Shown: piece by piece, positions 7,335-17,647 of the stretch
How positions within the stretch are numbered: the stretch's first letter is position 1
Layout of the letters: the number at the start of each line of letters is the position of its first letter
Assembly (NCBI RefSeq): GCF_008642355.1
Contig: NZ_CP029193.1
Coordinates: 434,001-498,000 of the forward strand
Origin: Streptomyces venezuelae
GTDB taxonomy: Bacteria > Actinomycetota > Actinomycetes > Streptomycetales > Streptomycetaceae
DNA: 64,000 nucleotides
Direction of reading: 5' to 3'
The notes under the pieces: model-generated
Told to the model about the DNA's origin: nothing
The model's database searches: none
The model's input: only the letters and a program-made list of their open reading frames with translations
Translations under genes and position numbers: made by a program

Positions 7335-8699
7335 TTACGCGCCGCTCGCCTCGAGCATGTCCTCGCGCTCGACGATCTTCACGCGCTCGCGCCCCTGCGG
7401 CTCGCCGAGCGCCTTCTCCGCCGCGTCGAGGCGGTACCAGCCGTCCCAGGTGGTGAAGCGGACGCCGCGCTCGCCGAGGAAGGCGTCGACGGCCTCGGGC
7501 TCGGGCGAGGCGGGGGTGTGCAGCCGGCCGTTCTCGCGGTCGTCGAGGAGGCTCGCGACGGTCTCGTTGGCGTCGCCCTTCGTGTGGCCGATGAGGCCGA
7601 CGGGGCCGCGTCGGATCCAGCCGGTGACGTACGTCGACCGGAGGTGCTCGCCGGACTCCTCGATCACGCGGCCCGCCACGTCCGGAACGGTGCCGGAGGT
7701 GACGTCCCAGGGCAGCTTGGGCAGTTCGTCGGAGAGGTAGCCGACGGCGCGGTAGACCGCCCCGAGGTCCCAGTCCTTGAACTCGCCGGTGCCCTTGACG
7801 TTGCCGGTGCCGTCGAGGGCGGTGCGCTCGGTGCGCAGGCCGACGACCTTGCCGTCCTCGCCGAGGATCTCGACCGGCGACTCGAAGAAGTGCAGGAACA
7901 GCTTGTGCGGGCGGTCGCCGACGTCGCGGATCGCCCAGTTCTCCAGGGTCTTGGCGACCATGTCGGCCTGCTTGTTGCCGCGCCGGGTGGCGATCGAGCC
8001 CTCGTCGTAGTCGATGTCCTCGGGGTCGACGATGACCTCGATGTTCGGCGAGTGGTCCAGTTCGCGCAGCTCCATCGGGCTGAACTTGGCCTGCGCGGGG
8101 CCGCGACGCCCGAAGACGTGGACCTCCAGGGCCTTGTTGGCCTTGAGGCCCTCGTGGACGTTGGCCGGGATCTCGGTGGGCAGCAGCTCCTCGGCGGTCT
8201 TGGCGAGGATGCGGGCGACGTCGAGCGCTACGTTGCCGACGCCGAGGACGGCGACCTTCTCGGCGTCCAGCGGCCAGGTGCGCGGCACGTCGGGGTGGCC
8301 GTCGTACCAGGACACGAAGTCGGCGGCACCGTACGAGCCGTCGAGGTCGATGCCGGGTATGTCGAGCGCGCGGTCGGCGGTGGCACCCGTGGAGAAGATC
8401 ACGGCGTCGTAGAACGAGCGCAGGTCGTCCAGGCTGATGTCGCGCGGGTAGTCGACGTTGCCGAAGAGACGGATCTGGGGCTTGTCGAGCACCTGGTGCA
8501 GGGCCGTGATGATGCCCTTGATCCGGGGATGGTCGGGGGCGACGCCGTAGCGGATCAGACCGAACGGCGCCGGCATCCGCTCGAAGAGGTCGATCGACAC
8601 ACCCGGCTCGACCGCCACTGCGGATTTGAGCAGCGCGTCGGCGGCGTAGATTCCGGCGGGGCCGGCTCCGACAATGGCTACCCGCAGAGGGCGAGGCAT
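7335..8699 (-). CDS. fprA: NADPH-ferredoxin reductase, FprA/adrenodoxin-reductase type
   Basis: This 454-residue flavoprotein transfers electrons from NADPH to ferredoxin. The FAD Rossmann motif is at the start (RVAIVGAGPAGIYAADALL) and is followed by FERMPAPFGLIRYGVAPDHP, a hallmark of this family. The NADP fold is VLGVGNVALDVARIL. A conserved late segment reads GWIRRGPVGLIGHTKGDANE. The ATG at 8699 follows GAAGGGAA. An IdeR/DmdR-like iron box lies about 50 bp upstream, so expression is probably raised under iron limitation, when ferredoxin maturation and siderophore iron release need reducing power. A second palindrome at 8792-8810 points to another input. Confidence 0.93.
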   Translation of the reverse strand: MPRPLRVAIVGAGPAGIYAADALLKSAVAVEPGVSIDLFERMPAPFGLIRYGVAPDHPRIKGIITALHQVLDKPQIRLFGNVDYPRDISLDDLRSFYDAVIFSTGATADRALDIPGIDLDGSYGAADFVSWYDGHPDVPRTWPLDAEKVAVLGVGNVALDVARILAKTAEELLPTEIPANVHEGLKANKALEVHVFGRRGPAQAKFSPMELRELDHSPNIEVIVDPEDIDYDEGSIATRRGNKQADMVAKTLENWAIRDVGDRPHKLFLHFFESPVEILGEDGKVVGLRTERTALDGTGNVKGTGEFKDWDLGAVYRAVGYLSDELPKLPWDVTSGTVPDVAGRVIEESGEHLRSTYVTGWIRRGPVGLIGHTKGDANETVASLLDDRENGRLHTPASPEPEAVDAFLGERGVRFTTWDGWYRLDAAEKALGEPQGRERVKIVEREDMLEASGA

Positions 8700-8747
8700 G
8701 TTCAGGTTCCCTTCGAGCGGTGATGGAGTGACTCGAGGGAAAGCCTA

Positions 8748-8766
8748 AACTAAGGCAAGCCTAAGT
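8748..8766 (-). promoter_or_regulatory. Iron box (DmdR/IdeR-type) upstream of fprA
   Basis: Read on the minus strand the 19-mer is ACTTAGGCTTGCCTTAGTT, close to the actinobacterial iron-box pattern TTAGGTTAGGCTAACCTAA, with TTAGGC/GCCTTA arms. It is followed by a further TTTAGGC. It lies about 50 bp upstream of the fprA start. Binding by a DtxR-family regulator is inferred. Confidence 0.75.
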
Positions 8767-8783
8767 AAGTAGGCGGGTCAGCT

Positions 8784-8810
8784 TTATGACCTCATAAGGC
8801 AGCCTTATGA
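8784..8810. promoter_or_regulatory. 19-bp perfect palindrome plus a third half-site upstream of fprA
   Basis: TCATAAGGCAGCCTTATGA at 8792-8810 is an odd-centred perfect palindrome with 9-base arms. The half-site TTATGA also occurs at 8784-8789, so three half-sites alternate in orientation (8784 forward, 8792 reverse, 8805 forward), and 8784-8797 is itself a palindrome TTATGA-CC-TCATAA. It resembles, but does not match, the iron box. No neighbouring regulator gene is evident. Confidence 0.65.
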
Positions 8811-8865
8811 CCCCCATCATATCTGCTTGGGGACTGTGGACCGTGCTCACCCGCCCTCACCGGTG

Positions 8866-9519
8866 TCACACACTCGCGAACAGATCGTCGAGCGGAGGGG
8901 GCACTTCGCCGGGGGCGAGAGCTTCCGTCAGGAGGCCGCCGTAGCGGATCTTGCGCCCCTTCTTGGTGCCGAAGAAGCGTCGCAGCTGCTGATGACGCGG
9001 GGTGCCCTGGTGGGCGGGCTGCCGCTGCAGAGTCTGCCAGGCGCGCAGGTCGCCCTCCTCCCGGATGATCTCCTCGACCCGCTCCGTGCCCAGCGCGCGG
9101 ATGAGCTCGTCCTCCAGGTCGGCGGCGCAGACGTGAATGTCCTGCCGCGAACCGCCGGCCCGCTCCCACCCCCGATCGTAGAAGCGCCGCTCCCCCACGT
9201 CACACAGCCCCGTCAGGCGCAGCCCGAGTCCGGGCGCCCCGAGGAGCCCGGCGTACCGCCCGACGCTCATCGCCCCGCCCATCGGCACGACGCACACCCC
9301 TTCGGCGGCCAGATCCCGGCCCCGCCGCGCGGCCAGCGCGTCGACAGCCGCGAGATCGCTCGGCCCCTCCAGCAGCACCGCGGTCCGCAGCCCCCATTGC
9401 CCCGCCAGCTCACTCGCGGGCCCGCGGGGACCACCCGTCGCCCAGCTGTTCACCGCGTCCCTGAATGCCGCCATGTCCGCCATGGAACGAGTCTGCACGT
9501 CAGCCGCGCGACACCGCAT
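8866..9519 (-). CDS. TOPRIM-domain protein (OLD-nuclease-like TOPRIM without ATPase)
   Basis: The protein has up to 217 residues. After a short N-terminal helix region it shows a TOPRIM-like core: VLLEGPSDLAAVDALAARRG (the conserved acidic motif 1, here EGPSD), VVPMGGAMSVGRYAGLLG, and GLCDVGERRFYDRGWER where the DxD-type metal site would be. TOPRIM domains bind Mg2+ and cleave or synthesise phosphodiester bonds. OLD-type nucleases have a preceding ABC ATPase, which is absent here, so it is a stand-alone TOPRIM protein of unknown role. No clear ribosome site decides the start; the ATG at 9483 (MADMAAF) is an alternative. The next gene upstream ends 4 bp away, so the two probably form an operon. 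Confidence 0.7.
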   Translation of the reverse strand: MRCRAADVQTRSMADMAAFRDAVNSWATGGPRGPASELAGQWGLRTAVLLEGPSDLAAVDALAARRGRDLAAEGVCVVPMGGAMSVGRYAGLLGAPGLGLRLTGLCDVGERRFYDRGWERAGGSRQDIHVCAADLEDELIRALGTERVEEIIREEGDLRAWQTLQRQPAHQGTPRHQQLRRFFGTKKGRKIRYGGLLTEALAPGEVPPPLDDLFASV

Positions 9520-9523
9520 CGAA

Positions 9524-9910
9524 TTACCGTCGCCCCGGGCCGCCTCCGCCCCGCCACAGCCATGCCGGTATCAGCGAGGGGCCGCCGCCCGCCGTCGTCA
9601 CCGGCGCCGGCTCGAACGGGCAGAGCTCCGTGCGGGCGACAGGCCTGCTGAGCACGGCCTCGAACCACTCGGCGCAGCGCGCGGCGAGCTCTTCCGGTGT
9701 TCCCGTCGTCCGGGAGAGCACGCCTGCGCGCGACTCGAAGACGTTGTAGAGCTGGTCGGACACCCGGCCGGCCCGTATGTACGAGCCATGGAAGTGCACG
9801 GCCCATTCACCGACGATGGTCCGCCGCTCGCCATCACCGAGGGAGATGAAGACCAGCAGCGACGCGTCGTCCTCGGGGTCCTCAACCTCGAACCACGGAC
9901 ACATGTGCAT
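9524..9910 (-). CDS. Conserved hypothetical protein
   Basis: I do not recognise this protein of up to 128 residues. It is acidic at the start (MHMCPWFEVEDPEDDASLLV), has a mixed beta/alpha pattern with TIVGEWAVHFHGSYIRAGRV and a helix AARCAEWFEAVLS, and ends in a Gly-rich basic tail. No signal peptide or membrane segment is seen. It is the first gene of a probable two-gene unit with the TOPRIM gene (4-bp gap) and diverges from the operon at 10030. MCPWF (9904) is an alternative start. Confidence 0.6.
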   Translation of the reverse strand: MHMCPWFEVEDPEDDASLLVFISLGDGERRTIVGEWAVHFHGSYIRAGRVSDQLYNVFESRAGVLSRTTGTPEELAARCAEWFEAVLSRPVARTELCPFEPAPVTTAGGGPSLIPAWLWRGGGGPGRR

Positions 9911-10029
9911 GACATGGCCCTAGGGCCGATAAAGGCACTGACAGGTCACTGCGCGAAGGTTACGATCAGCGCGATGACGATTTCTCCCGCAGGCAGATTG
10001 GGGGTCCCGTCCGCGCAAGGTGAGTGCTG

Positions 10030-11445
10030 ATGCTCACTCGGATCGCGAACGGTCGCACCCTTCGTACCACCGACACTTCTGCCCCACTCTCCTCCCCCTG
10101 CCCTTCCCTCTCCGCCTTCTGGCCGCGTGTACGGCAATTCGCCGTGCCGACGGCCATGATCGAGAAGGCAACCGCCCGCCGTGTGGTCGGCGACTGGGCG
10201 GGGGCGTGTTCCGCCGCCCGCTTCGACATCGACTTCGGCCTCCGTGCCGTCGCACATACGCACGGTCGACATGTCGCGGACCAACTCCGCTCGGACCTGC
10301 GCCACTTGGCCCCCGACCTGCTGCGCTGGCACATGCCGAGGATCGCTCCCGACGGACTGCTCCGCCCGGGACTGACCGTCGCCCTCGCCCGCTACGAGGC
10401 GGCGGGCCCGGCAGGCGTACGTCCCTTGCGTCTCGTCGCCCGTACCCCGCCCGCCTGGGCGGATGCCGGTCAGCGCATCAGCCTCGCCCTGTGGGACGGC
10501 GCCCGGGCCCGCGCCGACCCGCCCCACCACCACCCGCACCCGCACCCCCACCGGCGCTTCCGTCTCGACCTGCACCGCCACCTGTGGGACGCGCGCAGGG
10601 CCGGCGAGTTGCGGGCCCGGTCCGGCACGGGCGCACCGGACCCGCAGTGGCGCCACTGTGCCGTCGACCGATGGGCGGACGAGGCTGCGCTCCTGCTGCA
10701 CACCGACGGCCGGCCCGCCGGGCCCGTCGTCGTGCGCCTGGGAGCCGGACGTCGCCTGCTCATGGAGCCCGGTCCGGACGTGGACGCCGTCGGAGTCGGG
10801 CACCCCTCCGGCTTCTCCACCGTCGCTCCGCCTTCCGTCGGCGACATCTCCGCACTCCCCGTCCTGCCCGACGCCTCGACCTGGATCCTGCCGGACCTGG
10901 AACTTCTCCGGACCGGCGCCGTCACGGCCGAGCGACTCCATCCTCTGGTCGCGGCGTCGCTGTTGCCCGACTCCACCCCGGCCGGCCCGTCCACCGCTCC
11001 AGCCGCGCGCCGTCCCCGCATCGTCGAATGCCGCGGCGCCCGACACCGTATCGGCCTCGTCGACGGAGTACTGGCCCCGCTCGACCACGACGCCGCCGAG
11101 ATCCGCCGCGAGGAGCTCCTCGCCGCACTCTCCGGTACCCCACTGCCCTGCCTGCGGGTGATCGATGAGGCGCACCGCAGTCCGGACGCCCTCACCGGCG
11201 TCCGCGAGCGCCTCGACCACGGCGACGTCGACGGCGCCCTGGCCGTCATCGAAGACCTGTTGGGGCCAGAAGCGCTGCTGCGCGACGGCCCGTTGCGGGA
11301 CGAGTTGGAGACGGCCGCGCGCCGACGCGTCACCCACGGGCTCTACCGGGCGGGCCTGATCGGCTCCGCCCCCTCCCCCGCGCACCCCGGGCCCGGGGCG
11401 CGACGCGACGTCCGGTCGCACCCGCGCCACTCCTCCACACGCTGA
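10030..11445 (+). CDS. Unknown protein, first gene of a MoxR/VWA operon
   Basis: I do not recognise this 471-residue protein. The ATG at 10030 has AAGGTGA six bases ahead; the ATG at 10156 (MIEKATARRVVGDW) is another possibility, since the first 40 residues are low in structure. A compact helical region (VVGDWAGACSAARFDIDFGL) is followed by a His/Pro-rich linker (PPHHHPHPHPHRRFR, about residue 160) and an Arg/Asp-rich C-terminal half. No signal peptide or membrane segment is seen. It lies 67 bp before a MoxR-like ATPase gene, and the third gene is translationally coupled to the second. In MoxR/VWA systems the variable partner is often the client or effector; that role is inference here. Confidence 0.7.
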   Translation: MLTRIANGRTLRTTDTSAPLSSPCPSLSAFWPRVRQFAVPTAMIEKATARRVVGDWAGACSAARFDIDFGLRAVAHTHGRHVADQLRSDLRHLAPDLLRWHMPRIAPDGLLRPGLTVALARYEAAGPAGVRPLRLVARTPPAWADAGQRISLALWDGARARADPPHHHPHPHPHRRFRLDLHRHLWDARRAGELRARSGTGAPDPQWRHCAVDRWADEAALLLHTDGRPAGPVVVRLGAGRRLLMEPGPDVDAVGVGHPSGFSTVAPPSVGDISALPVLPDASTWILPDLELLRTGAVTAERLHPLVAASLLPDSTPAGPSTAPAARRPRIVECRGARHRIGLVDGVLAPLDHDAAEIRREELLAALSGTPLPCLRVIDEAHRSPDALTGVRERLDHGDVDGALAVIEDLLGPEALLRDGPLRDELETAARRRVTHGLYRAGLIGSAPSPAHPGPGARRDVRSHPRHSSTR

Positions 11446-11512
11446 CCCGCACCCTCACGTACACCCGCGGCCTCCCACCACACGCCTCCCGAACACCCGA
11501 AGGTGATCACAC

Positions 11513-12763
11513 ATGCCCGAACACGCCACGAACCTCTCCGCCCCCACCCGACTCGGCGTCGCAGAGGCCCTGTTGGACCTCCTGCGCGACTCGACCACCG
11601 AACCCCGCACCGACACGCAGCTGGAAGCACTCACCCTGGCTGTCTCCGCCGACCTCCCTGTGCTCCTGTGGGGAGAGCCGGGCATCGGCAAGACCGCGGC
11701 CCTCACGCAACTCGCCACCTCCCTCGACCTGCCGCTGACCACGGTGATCGCCAGCGTGCACGAGCCGTCCGACTTCTCCGGGCTGCCCGTCGTCGGGGAC
11801 GACCCGGCGGAACAGGGCATCCCGATGGCACCCCCGGACTGGGCCGTCCGCCTCGTCCGGGCCGGCCGCGGGCTGCTGTTCCTCGACGAACTGTCCACCG
11901 CTCCCCCGGCCGTGCAAGCGGCTCTGCTCCGTGTGGTCCTCGAACGACGCATCGGTGCTCTCCAACTCCCGCCCGGTGTACGCATCGTGGCAGCAGCCAA
12001 CCCGCCGTCCTCGGCAGCCGACGGCTGGGAGCTCAGCCCGCCGCTCGCCAACCGGTTCGTCCATCTGCAATGGGCCCACGACCACGACGTGGTCGTACGT
12101 GGCCTCGGCGGGACCTGGCCGCACGCCACGCTTCCCCGGCTCGCACCCGAGAAGCTGTCGGAAGCCGTGGACTTCGCCCGTCGCGGCGTATGCGGGCTGC
12201 TGGCCGCACGCCCCGGACTCGTACACCGGCTGCCCGGCGGCGAGGCGCGCCGCGGCGGGGCCTGGCCCTCGCCACGCAGCTGGGAGATGGCGCTGCGTCT
12301 GACCGCGTTCGCGACCGCCGCCGGGTCCTCGCGCGACGTGCTCTCCCTGCTGGTCAGGGGCACCGTGGGAGACGGCCCGGGGCTTGAGCTGCTGGCGGCG
12401 CTGGACCGGATGGACCTGCCCGATCCCGAACTGCTCCTCGCCGACCCCGCGCACGCCGACCTGCCGCAGCGGGGCGATCTCCGTCAGGCGGTGCTCGACG
12501 CCGTGGTGGCCGCGGTCAGGAACCGTCCGGAGAGGTCGCGCTGGGACGCGGCGTGGGCGCTGCTGGTCCGCGCGGTCGAGACCGGCGCACCCGATCTGGT
12601 CGTCGTGCCCGCCACCACGCTCGCCGCGTTGCGCAGGGAGGACTGGGACGTACCGGCCTCGATCGAACGCCTCGCCGGGACCGTGGGCCTGTCCCGGCGG
12701 GCGGATCGTTCGCTGGCGCGCGCCACGCGCACGGCGCGCGACACCGCCAGGGCGGGCCGGTGA
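11513..12763 (+). CDS. MoxR-like AAA+ ATPase
   Basis: The 416-residue protein has an N-terminal AAA+ core. Walker A is GEPGIGKT near residue 53, Walker B is LLFLDELST near 121-129, and sensor-1/pore-loop elements follow (RIVAAANPPSSAADGWELSP). The C-terminal half is helical and less conserved. MoxR ATPases act as chaperones that insert cofactors or remodel partners, usually with a VWA-domain protein. The partner is encoded immediately downstream, with stop and start overlapping in GTGA. The ATG at 11513 lies after AAGGTG. Confidence 0.9.
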   Translation: MPEHATNLSAPTRLGVAEALLDLLRDSTTEPRTDTQLEALTLAVSADLPVLLWGEPGIGKTAALTQLATSLDLPLTTVIASVHEPSDFSGLPVVGDDPAEQGIPMAPPDWAVRLVRAGRGLLFLDELSTAPPAVQAALLRVVLERRIGALQLPPGVRIVAAANPPSSAADGWELSPPLANRFVHLQWAHDHDVVVRGLGGTWPHATLPRLAPEKLSEAVDFARRGVCGLLAARPGLVHRLPGGEARRGGAWPSPRSWEMALRLTAFATAAGSSRDVLSLLVRGTVGDGPGLELLAALDRMDLPDPELLLADPAHADLPQRGDLRQAVLDAVVAAVRNRPERSRWDAAWALLVRAVETGAPDLVVVPATTLAALRREDWDVPASIERLAGTVGLSRRADRSLARATRTARDTARAGR

Positions 12764-13995
12764 CCGCGCCGGGCGCCCTGGACCGGGACAAGCTCTTCGC
12801 CGCCCGGCTCCACGCGGCCCGCGCCCGCCCGTATCTGTCGACGGCCCTGTTCGCCCTGCACACCGTCGTGTCGCGGCAGGTGCCGACGATGGCCGTCGAC
12901 CGGCACTGGCGGTGCTACGTCTCGCCCGGCTTCGTCGACCGCACGCCCGTGGAGGAACTCGCCGGAGTGTGGGTGCACGAGGTGTCCCACCTGCTCCGGG
13001 ACCACCACGGGCGCAGCGACCGGGTGGCCGGGGAGCGCGGGCTCGACGGTCCCGGAGAGCGGCTGCGGATGAACATCGCAGCGGACTGCGAGATCAATGA
13101 CGACGTGTTCGGGGAGGGCCTCGTCCGGCCCGAGGGCGCCGTGGGGCCCGCGGTGCTGGGACTGCCCGAGGGGGAGCTCATGGAGGACTATCTGCGGCAG
13201 TTCCGGCTCGGGCCGCGGACGCAGAGCATGTCCTGGCTGGACTGCGGGAGCGGCGCCGACGGCCTCGAGCGTCCGTGGGAGCTCGGGGCGGACGGCGCCG
13301 ACGGGCTCAGCGAGCAGGAGAGGGACGCGGTCCGCTTCCGGGTGGCGCAGGGCATCACCGCCCGGCCGGGCAACGCGCCGAAAGGGTGGCGACGGTGGGC
13401 GGAGGAGGCGTTCCATGCGCCTCAGCCGTGGCGGGAGTTGCTGGGTGCGGCGGTCCGCTCCGCGGCGTCGGGGCCCGGCGCGGGTGAGGACTACACGTAC
13501 GGGCGGCCCGCGCGGCGCTCGGCGGGGGTGCCCGGTGTCGTCCTGCCGAGTCTGCGGCGCAGACCGCCACGGGTGTGCGTGGTCATCGACACGTCCGGTT
13601 CGGTGAGCGACGCCGAACTGGGCAGCGCGCTCCTCGAAGTGACCGCGATCTCCCGTGCGGTGGGCGGCCGTCGTGACCTCGTCACGGCGCTGCCGTGCGA
13701 CGCGGCCGCCCCGTCCGTGCACTCGTTGTGCAGGGCGGAGGGGATACCTCTGGTGGGCGGCGGTGGCACGGATCTGCGGGCCGGTTTCGCCAGGGCGCTG
13801 CGCGCGCGGCCCGCACCCGACATCGTCGTGGTCCTGACCGACGGCCAGACGCCGTGGCCGCGTACGCGCCCCGCCTGCCGGACGGTGGTCGGGCTGTTCC
13901 CGCGGGCGGGACGCGCCCGCTCCTGGGACGAGGACGACCCCGACCACGTACCGGATACGCCGCCCGCCTGGGCCCGCGTGGTCGAGATCGGTTAG
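12760..13995 (+). CDS. Metallopeptidase-like HExxH plus VWA-like domain protein
   Basis: The 411-residue protein starts at a GTG overlapping the ATPase stop. The N-terminal half contains a zinc-peptidase-like motif, WVHEVSHLLRDHH (HEVSH near residue 73), then NIAADCEINDD, as in the DUF2201 family. The C-terminal half is a von Willebrand A-like domain. It has the MIDAS DTSGSVS near residue 276, a conserved threonine in GGGGTDLRAG near 333 and IVVVLTDGQTPW near 358. Family members are encoded with MoxR ATPases. Whether the HExxH site is catalytic is unknown. The operon ends at a strong hairpin 2 bp downstream. Confidence 0.88.
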   Translation: MTAPGALDRDKLFAARLHAARARPYLSTALFALHTVVSRQVPTMAVDRHWRCYVSPGFVDRTPVEELAGVWVHEVSHLLRDHHGRSDRVAGERGLDGPGERLRMNIAADCEINDDVFGEGLVRPEGAVGPAVLGLPEGELMEDYLRQFRLGPRTQSMSWLDCGSGADGLERPWELGADGADGLSEQERDAVRFRVAQGITARPGNAPKGWRRWAEEAFHAPQPWRELLGAAVRSAASGPGAGEDYTYGRPARRSAGVPGVVLPSLRRRPPRVCVVIDTSGSVSDAELGSALLEVTAISRAVGGRRDLVTALPCDAAAPSVHSLCRAEGIPLVGGGGTDLRAGFARALRARPAPDIVVVLTDGQTPWPRTRPACRTVVGLFPRAGRARSWDEDDPDHVPDTPPAWARVVEIG

Positions 13996-13997
13996 GC

Positions 13998-14029
13998 GGC
14001 GCGTCCAGGCCGGTTCACCTGGACGCGCC
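13998..14029. terminator. Strong bidirectional terminator hairpin
   Basis: Twelve-base perfect arms GGCGCGTCCAGG (13998-14009) and CCTGGACGCGCC (14018-14029) close an 8-nt loop. There is no T-tract, which is common in Streptomyces. It lies between the convergent VWA gene and katG and could terminate both. Confidence 0.85.
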
Positions 14030-14045
14030 GGTCACCCGGTGTGTG

Positions 14046-16382
<2,337 letters not shown>

Positions 16383-16434
16383 TCACGTGTGGTTCCCTGC
16401 CGTTGCCCTGACCCTTGGCTGCCAGCCGGAACCG

Positions 16435-16462
16435 ATCCTACGATGGACGAAATCCAAGTCAA
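16435..16462 (-). promoter_or_regulatory. Candidate sigma-HrdB-type promoter of katG
   Basis: On the minus strand, TTGACT (16462-16457) and TAGGAT (16440-16435) are separated by 16 bp, about 165 bp upstream of the katG start. The rest of the 16272-16524 spacer shows an AATACG/CGTATT repeat but no clear Fur box that I can name. Confidence 0.55.
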
Positions 16463-16524
16463 TACGGAAGACAGGCGCACGCGTATTCATTCCTGAGGGC
16501 TCTGCACAGTGAGGGTTGGTGGTC

Positions 16525-16944
16525 ATGAGTGACCTGCTGCAACGGCTCCGCGGACGCGGTTGGCGGATGACCGCCCAGCGCCGCGTGGTCGCCGAGGTGC
16601 TCGCCGGAGAACACGTCCACCTGACCGCCGACGAGGTGCTCGCCCAGGCCACTGCCAGGCTGCCGGAGATTTCCCGCGCCACCGTCTACAACACCCTCGG
16701 CGAACTCGTCTCGCTCGGCGAGGTCATCGAGGTCACGACGGACGGACGCGCCAAACGCTACGACCCCAATGCCCACCGTCCGCACCAGCACTTGGTGTGC
16801 GCGGACTGCGGCACCATCCGCGACGTCCACCCCGCGGGCGACCCGCTGACCGCCCTGCCCTCCGCGGAACGCTTCGGCTTCACGGTCCTGACGGCGGAGA
16901 TGACGTTCCGGGGCCGGTGCCCGGACTGCCGGACACGGCCTTAG
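16525..16944 (+). CDS. Fur family regulator (FurA/CatR-like)
   Basis: The 139-residue protein has a winged-helix N-terminal domain: RGWRMTAQRRVVAEVLAGEH, then LPEISRATVYNTLGELVSLG as recognition helix. The C-terminal metal and dimerisation domain has HRPHQHLVCADCG and a second CxxC in CPDC near the end, forming a structural zinc site. Members control iron, zinc or peroxide responses. Divergence from katG points to a peroxide-sensing FurA/CatR/PerR role rather than iron uptake. The ATG at 16525 is preceded by GTGAGGG. Weak upstream TTG/GTG codons in frame exist. Confidence 0.9.
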   Translation: MSDLLQRLRGRGWRMTAQRRVVAEVLAGEHVHLTADEVLAQATARLPEISRATVYNTLGELVSLGEVIEVTTDGRAKRYDPNAHRPHQHLVCADCGTIRDVHPAGDPLTALPSAERFGFTVLTAEMTFRGRCPDCRTRP

Positions 16945-17038
16945 TCGCCCGACGCCGCCGGACACCGTCCTGGTCACCTGCCGGGCGCTCCAGATGAGCA
17001 GGCGCTCGCCTACGCCGGTGTCAACGACGGGGGCACCG

Positions 17039-17461
17039 TCAGCCGAGGAACGAGAGCCGCACCTTCCGGTCCGGGTTGTCGACGTTCGTGTCGACCAGGC
17101 ACACCGACTGCCACGTCCCCAGTTCCAGGCGGCCGTCGACGACCGGCAGGGTCGCGTGGGGCGGGACCAGGGCGGGGAGCACGTGGTCGCGGCCGTGACC
17201 CGGGCTGCCGTGGCGGTGCTGCCAGCGGTCGTCCGCGGGGAGCAGCGTGTGCAGCGCGGCCAGCAGGTCGTCGTCGCTGCCCGCCCCCGTCTCCAGTACG
17301 GCGATGCCCGCCGTGGCGTGCGGGACGAAGATGTTGAGGAGGCCGTCGCGGCCGTCGGCCGTTTCGCGCAGGAAGGCCTCGCAGTCGGCGGTGAGGTCAC
17401 GGACGACCTCGGTCGATCCGGTGGTGACCTGCAGGACTCGGGTGGTGAACACATCGGGCAT
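17039..17461 (-). CDS. YjbQ/UPF0047 family protein
   Basis: The protein has 140 residues, matching the family length of about 138. Conserved blocks are LLNIFVPHATAGIAVLETG, HRHGSPGHGRDHVLPALV and LGTWQSVCLVDTNVDNPDRK. E. coli YjbQ can replace thiamine-phosphate synthase at low efficiency; the native role is unclear. The ATG at 17461 has GGGAGGA seven bases ahead; the frame remains open further upstream but without a ribosome site. It converges on the Fur-family gene. Confidence 0.88.
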   Translation of the reverse strand: MPDVFTTRVLQVTTGSTEVVRDLTADCEAFLRETADGRDGLLNIFVPHATAGIAVLETGAGSDDDLLAALHTLLPADDRWQHRHGSPGHGRDHVLPALVPPHATLPVVDGRLELGTWQSVCLVDTNVDNPDRKVRLSFLG

Positions 17462-17526
17462 GCGTCCATCCTCCCTCACGTCGGCTTCCGTCCGCTGATA
17501 CCGGGAGTCCGCCTTTCGAGACACCA

Positions 17527-17556
17527 TTGACCGTGTGTGGCCGAAGTGGCTACGTT
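17527..17556 (+). promoter_or_regulatory. Promoter of the sulfonate operon, giving a leaderless leader-peptide mRNA
   Basis: TTGACC (17527-17532) and TACGTT (17551-17556) are spaced 18 bp. Transcription would start about 7 nt beyond the -10, at or next to the ATG at 17564. There is no ribosome site before that ATG, so the leader would be translated leaderless. Confidence 0.65.
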
Positions 17557-17563
17557 CTGCGGC

Positions 17564-17647
17564 ATGTTGCGTTCAGCCCTGCTCACCACGCGCGGTCACA
17601 TCGACCTGCTGCGGGTGGCCTCCTCCGCGTGTCGTCGCGGCCGCTGA
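17564..17647 (+). CDS. Putative cysteine-responsive leader peptide of the ssu operon
   Basis: This 27-codon ORF encodes a basic peptide with HIDLLRVASSACRRGR at its C-terminal part. The pattern (basic start, HIDLLRVAS core, a late cysteine next to arginines) matches the short 'putative leader peptides' seen upstream of actinobacterial sulfur genes. In mycobacteria, leaderless cysteine-containing small ORFs attenuate sulfur operons when cysteine is plentiful. Here the single Cys codon is TGT, four codons before the last sense codon. It sits about 270 bp before ssuC, behind a promoter whose start site falls at the ATG. Function is inferred from resemblance and position. Confidence 0.75.
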   Translation: MLRSALLTTRGHIDLLRVASSACRRGR

